DNA of 15,713 bases, taken from NCBI GenBank assembly GCA_016303065.1, contig JAEDMJ010000042.1, positions 1 to 15,713 of the forward strand, written 5' to 3'. A model generated the notes under the pieces. The model did not search any database, was not told the origin of the DNA, and saw only the letters and a list, made by a program, of their open reading frames with translations. The position numbers and the translations under genes were made by a program. The number at the start of each line of letters is the position of its first letter. The first letter of the stretch is position 1. Of the stretch, positions 7,626-14,071 are shown piece after piece. Origin of the DNA: Clostridiales bacterium (lineage in GTDB: Bacteria; Bacillota; Clostridia; Oscillospirales; QAMX01).

Positions 7626-7654
7626 ATTATATAACTTTTTGCCGACCAAGGCAA
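7626..7654 (-). promoter_or_regulatory. Promoter for the 441-residue membrane protein
   Basis: On the minus strand TATAAT (7631-7626) lies 17 bp after TTGCCT (7654-7649), four of six consensus positions. Two further perfect TATAAT copies, at 7622-7617 and 7611-7606, sit just downstream in an AT-rich run, so the exact start may be heterogeneous. Confidence 0.55.
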
Positions 7655-7685
7655 TACGGACAAGGGCTGCCGCATAGAAATTATA

Positions 7686-7694
7686 TGATATAAT
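7686..7694 (+). promoter_or_regulatory. Extended -10 promoter element for the PRC-barrel gene
   Basis: TGATATAAT at 7686-7694 fits the TGnTATAAT extended -10 form. There is no recognisable -35 box 17 bp upstream, as is common where the extended -10 compensates. It lies 23 bp before the ATG, leaving a very short leader that holds the GGAGG ribosome site. Confidence 0.5.
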
Positions 7695-7717
7695 AAGCCG
7701 GGAGGAAGGACGGAAAA

Positions 7718-8020
7718 ATGGAAGAGCTGAAGCTTTCGGAACTTAAGTCAAAATCCGTGGTCAGCACAAGGTCCGGGAAAAATCTCGGTCAGGTGATCGA
7801 CGCGTGCATTGAGCCGGAGGGCGGAAGGGTCGTTTCGGTGACTGTTTTGAAGAAAACGGGGCTGCTGGGGCTTTTCGGCGGGGAGGAGTCGGTTTTCAGC
7901 TGGTCGGACATCCGGCTTGTGGGCGAGGACGCGGTCCTTGTGGACGGAGACGCCCGCAGGCCGGACGGCAAAACGGACAAAAACGGCGGCTTCTCTTTTT
8001 TTGATAAAAATCTCCCTTAA
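7718..8020 (+). CDS. PRC-barrel protein, YlmC/YmxH sporulation family
   Basis: A 100-residue protein made almost wholly of one PRC-barrel domain (about residues 3-80). LKLSELKSKSVVSTRSGKNL near the N-terminus, a glycine-rich LLGLFGGEES turn and WSDIRLVGEDAVLVD match the layout of YlmC/YmxH proteins, which are linked with sporulation in Bacillus and Clostridium. The molecular function of that family is not settled; PRC barrels commonly mediate protein-protein or RNA-processing contacts. The last 20 residues are charged and probably disordered. The ATG follows a strong GGAGGAAGGA ribosome site. The following gene has its own promoter, so this may be a monocistronic unit. Its presence supports a spore-forming Firmicute host (inference). 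Confidence 0.85.
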   Translation: MEELKLSELKSKSVVSTRSGKNLGQVIDACIEPEGGRVVSVTVLKKTGLLGLFGGEESVFSWSDIRLVGEDAVLVDGDARRPDGKTDKNGGFSFFDKNLP

Positions 8021-8046
8021 TTTATCTGCCGCATCCGGGGCGGGAC

Positions 8047-8075
8047 TTGAAAATATTGCGGAATAGGTATATAAT
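8047..8075 (+). promoter_or_regulatory. Sigma-A promoter for the baiN-cmk-plsC-ispH/rpsA operon
   Basis: TTGAAA (8047-8052) and a perfect TATAAT (8070-8075) are separated by 17 bp. It lies about 45 bp before the TTG start of the flavoprotein gene. No other comparable promoter is visible between the next three genes, so it probably drives all four. Confidence 0.75.
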
Positions 8076-8120
8076 ATAAAATACGATGCTTATACGCACA
8101 CATATTCGGAAGGCAGATTT

Positions 8121-9368
8121 TTGGATTTGAAGAGATATGATTGCGCTGTCGTCGGCGGCGGCCCCGCGGGAATGATGGCTGCGGGACGGGCGGCGGAGCT
8201 TGGCCTCAGAGTTGTCCTGTGTGAAAAGAATCCGTATACCGGCAAAAAGCTGGGTATAACCGGCAAGGGGCGGTGCAATGTGACGAACAACTGCACCGTG
8301 TCCGAGCTTATCAAAAACGTAAACAGCGGCGGACGATTTCTTTTCTCCGCGTTCAACGTCTTTGGGCCGGACAGAGTCATGGATTTTTTTGAATCGCGGG
8401 GCGTCCCGCTCAAAACCGAACGGGGAAACCGTGTGTTTCCCGTGTCGGACAGGGCTTCGGACATTGTCGGAGCGATGCGCGGATACCTTGCTGAGACCGG
8501 AGTGCAGGTCGAGCGCTGCCGCTGCGACGGAATTTCGTCGGACGGCGGGCGCGTGACCGGGATAGGCACCGACCGGGGAGAGATCGGAGCCGGAGCGGTG
8601 ATCGTTGCGACCGGCGGGCTTTCGTACCCGGGAACCGGAAGCACGGGCGACGGGTTCCGCTTTGCGGCCGGGCTCGGACACAGAGTGACGGAGCCGAGGC
8701 CGTCTTTGGTGGAGCTTTTGTCGGACTCTGAGTTCTGCGGCAGCTGCGCCGGGCTCTCGCTTAAAAACTGCGGAGTGAGGCTTGTCTCGGGGGGAAAGAC
8801 GGTTTACGAGGACTTCGGGGAGCTTTTGTTCACTCACGGAGGCGTTTCGGGGCCGACAGTGCTGAGTGCCAGCGCCCATATGTCTCCGGGAAAACAGTAT
8901 TCGCTGGAGATCGATTTGAAGCCCGCGCTGGATCTTACGGAGCTTGACCGGAGAATACTGCGGGATTTTGCCGGGGAAAAGAACCGGCTTTTCAGAAATT
9001 CACTGGACGGGCTTCTGCCGTCGTCGCTGAGGCTTCCCGTTGCGTCGCTCAGCGGGATCCCCCTGGACAAACAGGTGAACTCCGTGACGAAAGACGAGCG
9101 TCGGCGGCTTGCCGGGCTTTTGAAATGCCTTAAAGTCGAGGGGCTTCGCCCCGGGCCGATCGACGGAGCGATCGTCACGGCGGGGGGAGTCGACACGCGG
9201 GAAATCCGACCCTCGACGATGGAGTCGAAACTCGTATCCGGACTTTTTTTTGCCGGAGAGGTTATCGACGCGGACGCATACACGGGAGGGTTCAACCTTC
9301 AGATTGCGTTTTCGACGGGCTTTGCCGCGGGAACCGGCGCGGCGGAATACATTTCATCGCTTGGGTAA
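8121..9368 (+). CDS. NAD(P)/FAD-dependent oxidoreductase, HI0933/YhiN (BaiN/RdsA) family
   Basis: A 415-residue flavoprotein of the HI0933-like family. An N-terminal Rossmann FAD-binding motif GGGPAG is at 12-17, followed by the family signature KKLGITGKGRCNVTN at 42-56, VATGGLSYPGTGSTGDG at 162-178, FTHGGVSGP at 237-245, and a C-terminal FAD-contact block GLFFAGEVIDADAYTGGFN at 374-392. One studied homologue, BaiN of a bile-acid 7-dehydroxylating Clostridium, was reported to reduce bile-acid intermediates, but the family is widespread in bacteria that lack that pathway. No other bai gene is here, so that role should not be assumed. The TTG at 8121 follows GGAAGG and lies just before the FAD domain, matching family length. 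cmk starts 39 bp later, suggesting co-transcription. Confidence 0.92.
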   Translation: MDLKRYDCAVVGGGPAGMMAAGRAAELGLRVVLCEKNPYTGKKLGITGKGRCNVTNNCTVSELIKNVNSGGRFLFSAFNVFGPDRVMDFFESRGVPLKTERGNRVFPVSDRASDIVGAMRGYLAETGVQVERCRCDGISSDGGRVTGIGTDRGEIGAGAVIVATGGLSYPGTGSTGDGFRFAAGLGHRVTEPRPSLVELLSDSEFCGSCAGLSLKNCGVRLVSGGKTVYEDFGELLFTHGGVSGPTVLSASAHMSPGKQYSLEIDLKPALDLTELDRRILRDFAGEKNRLFRNSLDGLLPSSLRLPVASLSGIPLDKQVNSVTKDERRRLAGLLKCLKVEGLRPGPIDGAIVTAGGVDTREIRPSTMESKLVSGLFFAGEVIDADAYTGGFNLQIAFSTGFAAGTGAAEYISSLG

Positions 9369-9407
9369 AAATCTTTTTTTTATACAGAGAAACGGGGCGT
9401 TTTACAT

Positions 9408-10100
9408 ATGAACAGCGGTACCTCACATATCAGCATTGCAATAGACGGGCCCAGCGGAGCGGGAAAAAGCACTATGGCCGACCGTTTGGGGCGCGAATTC
9501 GGTTTTCTTCATGTGGACACGGGGGCGATGTACCGGGCGGTGGGGCTTGCAGTGAAGCGCCGCGGGATTGATGTGAAGGACCGGGAGGCGGTGGAAGCCC
9601 TCTGCGGCGAGCTTGACATCCGCGCCGAGCTTTCCGAAAACGGACAGCGCACCGTGCTCAACGGAGAAGACGTTTCAAAGGCAATACGGGAAAACTCGGT
9701 TTCGGCTTATGCTTCGGCCGTGGCTGCCTATCCTGGAGTGAGGGCTTTTCTCCTTGAGCTCCAGCGGGAAACCGCAAGGACCCAGAACGTCATAATGGAC
9801 GGGCGGGACATCGGAACCGTTGTTCTGCCTGACGCCGGGATAAAGATATACCTGACGGCTTCGGCACGCTCCCGGGCAAAGCGGAGGTTTGACGAACTTC
9901 GCGAAAGGGGAGAAGCCGTCGACGAGGAAGAGATACTGCGTGAGATCGAGGCGCGGGACCGCGCCGATTCCACGAGGGAGATTGCTCCGCTTACGCGTCA
10001 TCCGGACGCCGTGCTTGCGGATACGAGCTGGCTCAGCTTTGAAGAAGGCTATTCCCTTCTGCGAAAAATAGTTGCGGAGGAGCTGGACCGTGTTCGTTAA
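9408..10100 (+). CDS. cmk: Cytidylate kinase
   Basis: Transfers the gamma phosphate of ATP to CMP or dCMP, recycling CMP released by phospholipid synthesis and RNA turnover. The 230 residues show the P-loop GPSGAGKS at 14-21, the base and sugar contact block DTGAMYRA at 37-44, DGRDIGTVV at 131-139, and the lid region with RDRADSTRE at 183-191. Length and order match bacterial CMP kinases. The ribosome site before the ATG is poor (GGGG), so translation may be moderate or coupled to the gene upstream. The 3' end overlaps the start of plsC by 11 nt. A cmk-plsC-ispH/rpsA order is common in Clostridia. Confidence 0.97.
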   Translation: MNSGTSHISIAIDGPSGAGKSTMADRLGREFGFLHVDTGAMYRAVGLAVKRRGIDVKDREAVEALCGELDIRAELSENGQRTVLNGEDVSKAIRENSVSAYASAVAAYPGVRAFLLELQRETARTQNVIMDGRDIGTVVLPDAGIKIYLTASARSRAKRRFDELRERGEAVDEEEILREIEARDRADSTREIAPLTRHPDAVLADTSWLSFEEGYSLLRKIVAEELDRVR

Positions 10101-10665
10101 ATTTTTCTACGTCCTTGCACGGATTGTTTTGAAATGCGTCTATTTCTGCCGGGTCGAGGGCAGAGAGAACATTCCGAAGGGCGGATGCCTCATCTGCGCC
10201 AACCACAGCTGCTGGCACGACCCAATCTTTGTCGGGGTCGCAGTCGGAATAGAGCCGAAGCTGAACATAATGGCCAAACAGGAGCTCTTTGACAATAAAT
10301 TCCGAGCGTGGTTTTTCGGAAAGCTCGGCGCGTTTCCGGTGAAGCGCGGCGAGGGCGATCTTTCCGCCATAAGAAAGGCCTACCAGGTGCTTGCCAATCA
10401 GGAGAGGCTTTTGATTTTTCCCGAGGGCACGCGCTATGACAAGCTGCATGCGAAGTCCGGCGCGGGAATGTTCGCGCTTCGGACAGGCTGCACTGTGCTT
10501 CCCGTGTATGTTTCGGAGGGCCGAAAGCTTTTTCACCGCAAGCGCGTTGTGATCGGAAAGCCGTTCGTTCCGGAAAAGCCCGCCGGAAAGCTTTCCCACG
10601 AAGATTATGCCGCCTGTTCCGACGACATATTAAAGCGCATCTATGAGCTTGCGCCGAAAAGCTGA
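10090..10665 (+). CDS. plsC: 1-acyl-sn-glycerol-3-phosphate acyltransferase
   Basis: Acylates lysophosphatidic acid to phosphatidic acid at the membrane, the second acylation step of phospholipid synthesis. The 191-residue protein has a hydrophobic N-terminus (about 4-20), the catalytic NHxxxxD motif with H39 and D44 (NHSCWHD), KLGAFPVKRGEGD at 78-90 containing the second acyltransferase motif, FPEGTR at 110-115 for glycerol-phosphate binding, and VLPVY at 136-140. The GTG at 10090 is the best start because GGAGGAG lies at 10076-10082 inside the end of cmk; an upstream in-frame TTG at 10072 would overlap that site. The 11-nt overlap with cmk suggests translational coupling. ispH begins 18 bp after the stop. 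Confidence 0.94.
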   Translation: MFVKFFYVLARIVLKCVYFCRVEGRENIPKGGCLICANHSCWHDPIFVGVAVGIEPKLNIMAKQELFDNKFRAWFFGKLGAFPVKRGEGDLSAIRKAYQVLANQERLLIFPEGTRYDKLHAKSGAGMFALRTGCTVLPVYVSEGRKLFHRKRVVIGKPFVPEKPAGKLSHEDYAACSDDILKRIYELAPKS

Positions 10666-10683
10666 CGGAGGATTTCAGAAAAA

Positions 10684-12714
10684 ATGAGAGTCGTTCTTGC
10701 GAAATCGGCCGGGTTCTGTTTTGGGGTTTCGCGTGCCGTCGGTTTGACGGAGAATGCCGCCGGTCCGGGAGTCTGGGCCCTGGGGCACGTTATTCACAAC
10801 GCGGACGTCGTGAATTCCCTGTGCGCAAAGGGAATGAAAATGGCGGAAAAGGAAGAAGAGATACCCTCCGGGGCGACGGCGGTGATCCGTGCCCACGGGG
10901 AAAGGCCGGAGGTGCTGGAGCGCTTGAGAGCGCGGGGCGTCACGATCGTCGACACGACCTGCCCCTGCGTAAGCCGGATACACGGTATTGCGGAGAGGGA
11001 ATTCGGACTGGGCCGCCGCGTCCTCGTGGTCGGAACGCGAAATCATCCGGAGGCCAGAGCGATCTCCGCGCGGGCAGGGAACGCTCCGGTGATCGAAAGT
11101 CCGGAAGAGATGGATATGCTCGCCGGAAAAGGCTTTTTTGAAGGGGTTTTGGGCGTTTCCATGGTCGCTCAGACGACGGCCGACAGGACGATTTGGAAAA
11201 AATGTGTGAATTCTTTAAAAAAACTGTGTACAAATCCTCAAATATTTGATACAATATGTAGTGCAACACAAACGCGTCAGTCCGAAGCGGCAGAACTTGC
11301 CGAAAGAGCGGACGTGATGATCGTCATCGGAGACCGGATGAGCACGAATTCCGTAAGGCTCCGGGACATTTGCGCCGAAAGGTGCAGGACGTATTTCGTC
11401 AGCGGTTGGGACGAGCTCAGGCCGTTCCTTCCGGAAATTGCCGGCATGAAGCCGGAATTAATCGGTATAACCGCCGGGGCATCGACTCCGGCTGGAATTA
11501 TTGAGGAGGTCAACAACAACATGACAAACGAGACGGAGATCATCGGGGGCGGAGAGGTCCTCGAACCGACTCTTGAGGCGGAGGAGAGGCTTGAGGCTGC
11601 CGTAGACGCAGAAGTCGAAAGCGCCGAGAGCGAAGCCGAGACGTTTGCCGAAATGGTGGACAAGTCCATGAAAACCCTGCATACCGGTCAGCGGGTGAAG
11701 GGCATTGTCACGAGAGTTACGGGCTCTGAGATCCAGATGGATCTGGGAACAAAGCACGCCGGATTCATCCCGGTTTCCGAGCTCTCTGACGATCCCGGAG
11801 TCAAGCCGGACGATATCGCCAAGGTCGGCGACGAGCTTGAGGTCTTCGTGACCAAGGTCAACGACGCCGAAGGCTATGCCATGCTCTCCAAGAAGAGAGT
11901 CGACGCTGCAAAGGGCTGGGACAGCATTGATTCTGCGAAGGAAGACCGCGCCATTCTGGAAGGCACAGTCGTTGAGATCAACAAGGGCGGCGTCGTCGCC
12001 TCTGTCAACGGCGTCCGCGTCTTTATCCCGGCTTCCCACACCGGAGTCGCCAAGGACAAGCCCCTTGATCATCTGCTCAAGACCAAGGTCATGCTCCGCA
12101 TCACCGAGATCAACCGCGCCAAGCGCCGCGTTATCGGCTCGATCCGTTACGCTTCCGAGGATATGCGCAAGGCGGCCCAGCAGAAGATCTGGGAGAGCGT
12201 TGAGGTCGGCAATGTTTACGAGGGAACCGTGAAGAGCCTCACTTCCTTCGGCGCATTTATCGACATCGGCGGAGCCGACGGTATGGCGCATATCACCGAG
12301 CTGTCCTGGAACAGACTTAAGCATCCCTCCGAGGCTGTCAGCGTCGGAGACACTGTCACCGCCCGCGTTATCGCTCTTGACCGTGAGAAGAAGAAGATTT
12401 CTCTCTCTCTCAAGAATGAGAACGACAACCCCTGGACCAAGTTTACCGAGTCCTGCAAGGTCGGAGACATTGTTGAGGCGAAGATCGTCAAGCTTGTCGA
12501 GTTCGGCGCATTCGCCCAGATCCTGCCCGGTGTCGACGGTCTTATCCATATTTCCCAGCTTGCCGACAGACGCGTGGTCAAGCCCGCCGATGTCGTTGCG
12601 GAGGGCGATGTTGTCAGCGTGAAGATCATCGATATCAACACTGACAAACAGAAGATCAGCCTTTCCATACGCGCGGCAATGGAAGAGGCGGAGCCCGATT
12701 ACGACGAGGAATAA
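10684..12714 (+). CDS. ispH/rpsA: Fused 4-hydroxy-3-methylbut-2-enyl diphosphate reductase (IspH) and ribosomal protein S1
   Basis: One 676-residue frame joins two proteins. Residues 1-280 are IspH, the last enzyme of the MEP isoprenoid pathway. All three iron-sulfur cysteines are present: C12 in GFCFGV, C93 in TTCPC and C192 in CSATQTRQ. Substrate residues include H38, H121 with E123, T164/T165, S220-N222 and S267. Residues 281-330 form an acidic Glu/Ala-rich linker. Residues 331-676 carry four S1 RNA-binding domains at about 332-404, 421-487, 506-578 and 591-664; SFGAFIDIGGADGMAHITEL at 521-540 is the classic S1 signature. Four-domain S1 is usual for Firmicutes. This fusion is known in Clostridia, so it is real and not an assembly error. 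GGAGG lies 12 bases before the ATG. Codon use changes sharply between the halves, and an internal start may make free S1. Confidence 0.97.
   Translation: MRVVLAKSAGFCFGVSRAVGLTENAAGPGVWALGHVIHNADVVNSLCAKGMKMAEKEEEIPSGATAVIRAHGERPEVLERLRARGVTIVDTTCPCVSRIHGIAEREFGLGRRVLVVGTRNHPEARAISARAGNAPVIESPEEMDMLAGKGFFEGVLGVSMVAQTTADRTIWKKCVNSLKKLCTNPQIFDTICSATQTRQSEAAELAERADVMIVIGDRMSTNSVRLRDICAERCRTYFVSGWDELRPFLPEIAGMKPELIGITAGASTPAGIIEEVNNNMTNETEIIGGGEVLEPTLEAEERLEAAVDAEVESAESEAETFAEMVDKSMKTLHTGQRVKGIVTRVTGSEIQMDLGTKHAGFIPVSELSDDPGVKPDDIAKVGDELEVFVTKVNDAEGYAMLSKKRVDAAKGWDSIDSAKEDRAILEGTVVEINKGGVVASVNGVRVFIPASHTGVAKDKPLDHLLKTKVMLRITEINRAKRRVIGSIRYASEDMRKAAQQKIWESVEVGNVYEGTVKSLTSFGAFIDIGGADGMAHITELSWNRLKHPSEAVSVGDTVTARVIALDREKKKISLSLKNENDNPWTKFTESCKVGDIVEAKIVKLVEFGAFAQILPGVDGLIHISQLADRRVVKPADVVAEGDVVSVKIIDINTDKQKISLSIRAAMEEAEPDYDEE
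11227..11255 (+). promoter_or_regulatory. Candidate internal promoter inside the IspH half
   Basis: TGTACA (11227-11232) and TACAAT (11250-11255) are separated by 17 bp, and TGA just before the second hexamer gives an extended -10 form. The site lies in a conspicuous AT-rich island (about 11190-11275) within otherwise GC-rich coding DNA. A transcript from here would carry the whole S1 part, about 265 bp before its internal start. Prediction only. Confidence 0.35.
11503..11523 (+). promoter_or_regulatory. Candidate internal ribosome binding site and ATG for free ribosomal protein S1
   Basis: GAGGAGGT at 11503-11510 is a near-complete anti-16S complement and lies 10 bases before an in-frame ATG at 11521, codon 280 of the fusion, exactly where IspH ends. 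Initiation here would give a 397-residue S1. A caution is that the same bases encode the conserved Glu-Glu-Val at the end of IspH, so the match could be coding coincidence. Confidence 0.4.
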
Positions 12715-12744
12715 TTCCCTCGCTTTCAAATCTGCGATGAATTG

Positions 12745-12782
12745 AAAAAAGCCTTCCGAACTCCGGTTCGGAAGGCTTTTTT
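12745..12782. terminator. Bidirectional rho-independent terminator between ispH/rpsA and lplA
   Basis: Arms 12745-12761 and 12766-12782 are perfectly complementary around a TCCG loop. The GC core is GCCTTCCGAAC, flanked by six A before and seven T after, so a U-tract follows the hairpin on either strand. It lies 30 bp after the fusion-gene stop and 30 bp after the lplA stop on the other strand, serving both convergent genes. Confidence 0.95.
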
Positions 12783-12812
12783 TGTGCGGGTCGCGTCAGG
12801 TAAAGCGGAGAT

Positions 12813-13742
12813 TTACAGTTTTGTCTCTCCCAAAAGTTCAAAAATGCATTTTTCGACGGAGTCGGTGGAATAGGGCTTTCCGAGGAGGAGGGGCTTCAGC
12901 TTCTGGGGAAGCTCGGCGTCGAGGGAATCCGACCATACGGCGCAGTCGGAAATATGTCCGCCTTCGACGGAAAGCCCGACGGTTATCCCGCCGGAGGGGC
13001 AGCGGAGGGAGACGGTTTCGGAAAAAGCGGGAGTTTTCCCGAAACGAAAGGCGTCCGAGGCGTATTCCCCGGAAAGGGCGGAGACGTCGAAATCTTTTGC
13101 GGAAAGGACGCCGGCTTTTCCGTACTCCGCTTCAAAGCGGCGGACAAGTTCCCGGCAGAGTCCGGAAACGGTGATCTCCGGCGAAAATTCGGAGAGGTTA
13201 GCCACTCTTGAAGAGACGGATCTGACGCCTTTTGCCCTGAGCTTTTTTTCGTCGGGCGTCAAAAAAACTCCGAAACGGCCCAGCTCGCTGTTTATGAGCA
13301 GAGTTCCGTGGTGGAGGGAGAAGCTTTCGCTGTGGCGAAAGGCGTTTCCGGAAAATTTGCGGCCGGAGACGGTCAGGTCGTTTCGCCCCGACACCTCGGC
13401 ACAGATCCCGTAACCGCTCAGCGCTTTGACGATAACCGAAAGCTGTCTTCCGAGGTCGTATTTCTCCGACGGCATGCAGAAGCTGAAATTCAGGTTTCCG
13501 CCGTCGTGGACGACGGCTCCGCCGCCGGTCTTTCGGCGGACGAGGAGAGCTCCGGCGCGTTCCATTTCGGAAAGGCTGCATTCGAGCCACGGGTTTTGAT
13601 TGCGTCCGATGACGCAGCAGAGAGGGTTCTGCCAGAGAAAAAGCACGGGCTCGTTTTCTTCGGCGGCAAAATGACAGAGCGTTTCTTCCAGCGCAAGGTT
13701 GAAAAACGGGTCTTTGGGGCTGTCAAATATTGCAAAAGGCAT
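12813..13742 (-). CDS. lplA: Lipoate--protein ligase A
   Basis: Activates free lipoate with ATP and transfers it to a lysine of lipoyl domains such as E2 subunits or glycine-cleavage H protein. The 309 residues show the family signatures RRKTGGGAVVHDGGNLNFSF at 69-88, GRNDLTVSGRKFSGNA at 119-134 with K129 as the lipoyl-adenylate contact, HHGTLLIN at 144-151 and KGVRSVSSRVANL at 171-183. The last 80 or so residues match the small C-terminal accessory domain, so this is the two-domain LplA type. The frame extends upstream to 13835, but a consensus promoter lies at 13777-13805 and GGAGG sits five bases before the ATG at 13742, which is therefore the start. No lipoylated enzyme is encoded nearby, so the target is unknown; scavenged lipoate is implied. 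Confidence 0.95.
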   Translation of the reverse strand: MPFAIFDSPKDPFFNLALEETLCHFAAEENEPVLFLWQNPLCCVIGRNQNPWLECSLSEMERAGALLVRRKTGGGAVVHDGGNLNFSFCMPSEKYDLGRQLSVIVKALSGYGICAEVSGRNDLTVSGRKFSGNAFRHSESFSLHHGTLLINSELGRFGVFLTPDEKKLRAKGVRSVSSRVANLSEFSPEITVSGLCRELVRRFEAEYGKAGVLSAKDFDVSALSGEYASDAFRFGKTPAFSETVSLRCPSGGITVGLSVEGGHISDCAVWSDSLDAELPQKLKPLLLGKPYSTDSVEKCIFELLGETKL

Positions 13743-13776
13743 GATTTCCTCCGGTTCGGGTCTTGTTCCGGTCAAT

Positions 13777-13805
13777 AGTATAATACCGGAGGGGATTTTT
13801 GTCAA
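13777..13805 (-). promoter_or_regulatory. Sigma-A promoter for lplA
   Basis: On the minus strand a perfect TTGACA (13805-13800) is followed after 17 bp by TATACT (13782-13777). It is one of the strongest promoters in the window and gives a leader of about 30 nt ending in the GGAGG site of lplA. Confidence 0.85.
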
Positions 13806-14011
13806 TCTTGAAGCCACTGGGAGGGTTTTGTGCAAAGTGATGAAAAATATTTTTTGAAAAGGGATTCAATTGATGAATCTGACTTTTTTTGCGGCGGCTT
13901 GTTTTCCTAAATCGACAAAAGAGGGCTTTTTACGGATGTTTATACAGGCTAACTTGCTGTTAAAATCTCACGATTGTCTGGAAGCAGCAATTTTATACAG
14001 GGGAATACCGG
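13806..14011. promoter_or_regulatory. AT-richer intergenic region with paired 10-bp repeats and a possible 49-codon frame
   Basis: This gap separates the divergent lplA and phosphatase genes. It is richer in A+T than its surroundings. It holds two identical copies of TTTATACAGG (13939-13948 and 13992-14001) 53 bp apart, about five helical turns, which could be paired operator half-sites. A 49-codon plus-strand frame (13873-14022) begins with ATG eight bases after AAGGGA, but has no clear promoter and no recognisable product. A small AT-rich hairpin (13863-13879) precedes a seven-T run. None of these is proven functional. Confidence 0.35.
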
Positions 14012-14040
14012 TTGACTTTTGAAAAAAACAAGAGTAAAAT
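14012..14040 (+). promoter_or_regulatory. Promoter for the phosphatase-ABC transporter pair
   Basis: TTGACT (14012-14017) and TAAAAT (14035-14040) are 17 bp apart, each one mismatch from consensus. The -10 box lies 31 bp before the ATG at 14072, whose ribosome site AAGGAG is about eight bases upstream. The repeat TTTATACAGG ends 10 bp before the -35 box. Confidence 0.75.
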
Positions 14041-14071
14041 CAACATATTGGATTGAAAAGGAGTTGGGGCC

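Noticed and set aside
8121..9368. Bile-acid dehydroxylation gene (baiN) suggesting a bai pathway
   Set aside because: The family is widespread and no other bai gene is present; only family membership is supported.
9373..9381. Run of eight or nine T between the flavoprotein gene and cmk
   Set aside because: There is no GC-rich hairpin directly before it, and the 39-bp gap plus a poor cmk ribosome site favour co-transcription over termination.
10684..12714. Suspicion that the IspH-S1 join is an assembly or frameshift artefact
   Set aside because: Both halves are complete, in frame, joined by a plausible acidic linker, and the same fusion is established in Clostridia.
11458..12729. 423-codon minus-strand open frame opposite the S1 domains
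   Set aside because: It is a shadow of strongly biased S1 codons; its product is an Asp/Leu/Gly-rich string without domain features.
13863..13890. Hairpin GATTCA-loop-TGAATC followed by seven T
   Set aside because: The stem is only six AT-rich pairs and no plus-strand gene ends before it, so I do not call it a terminator.
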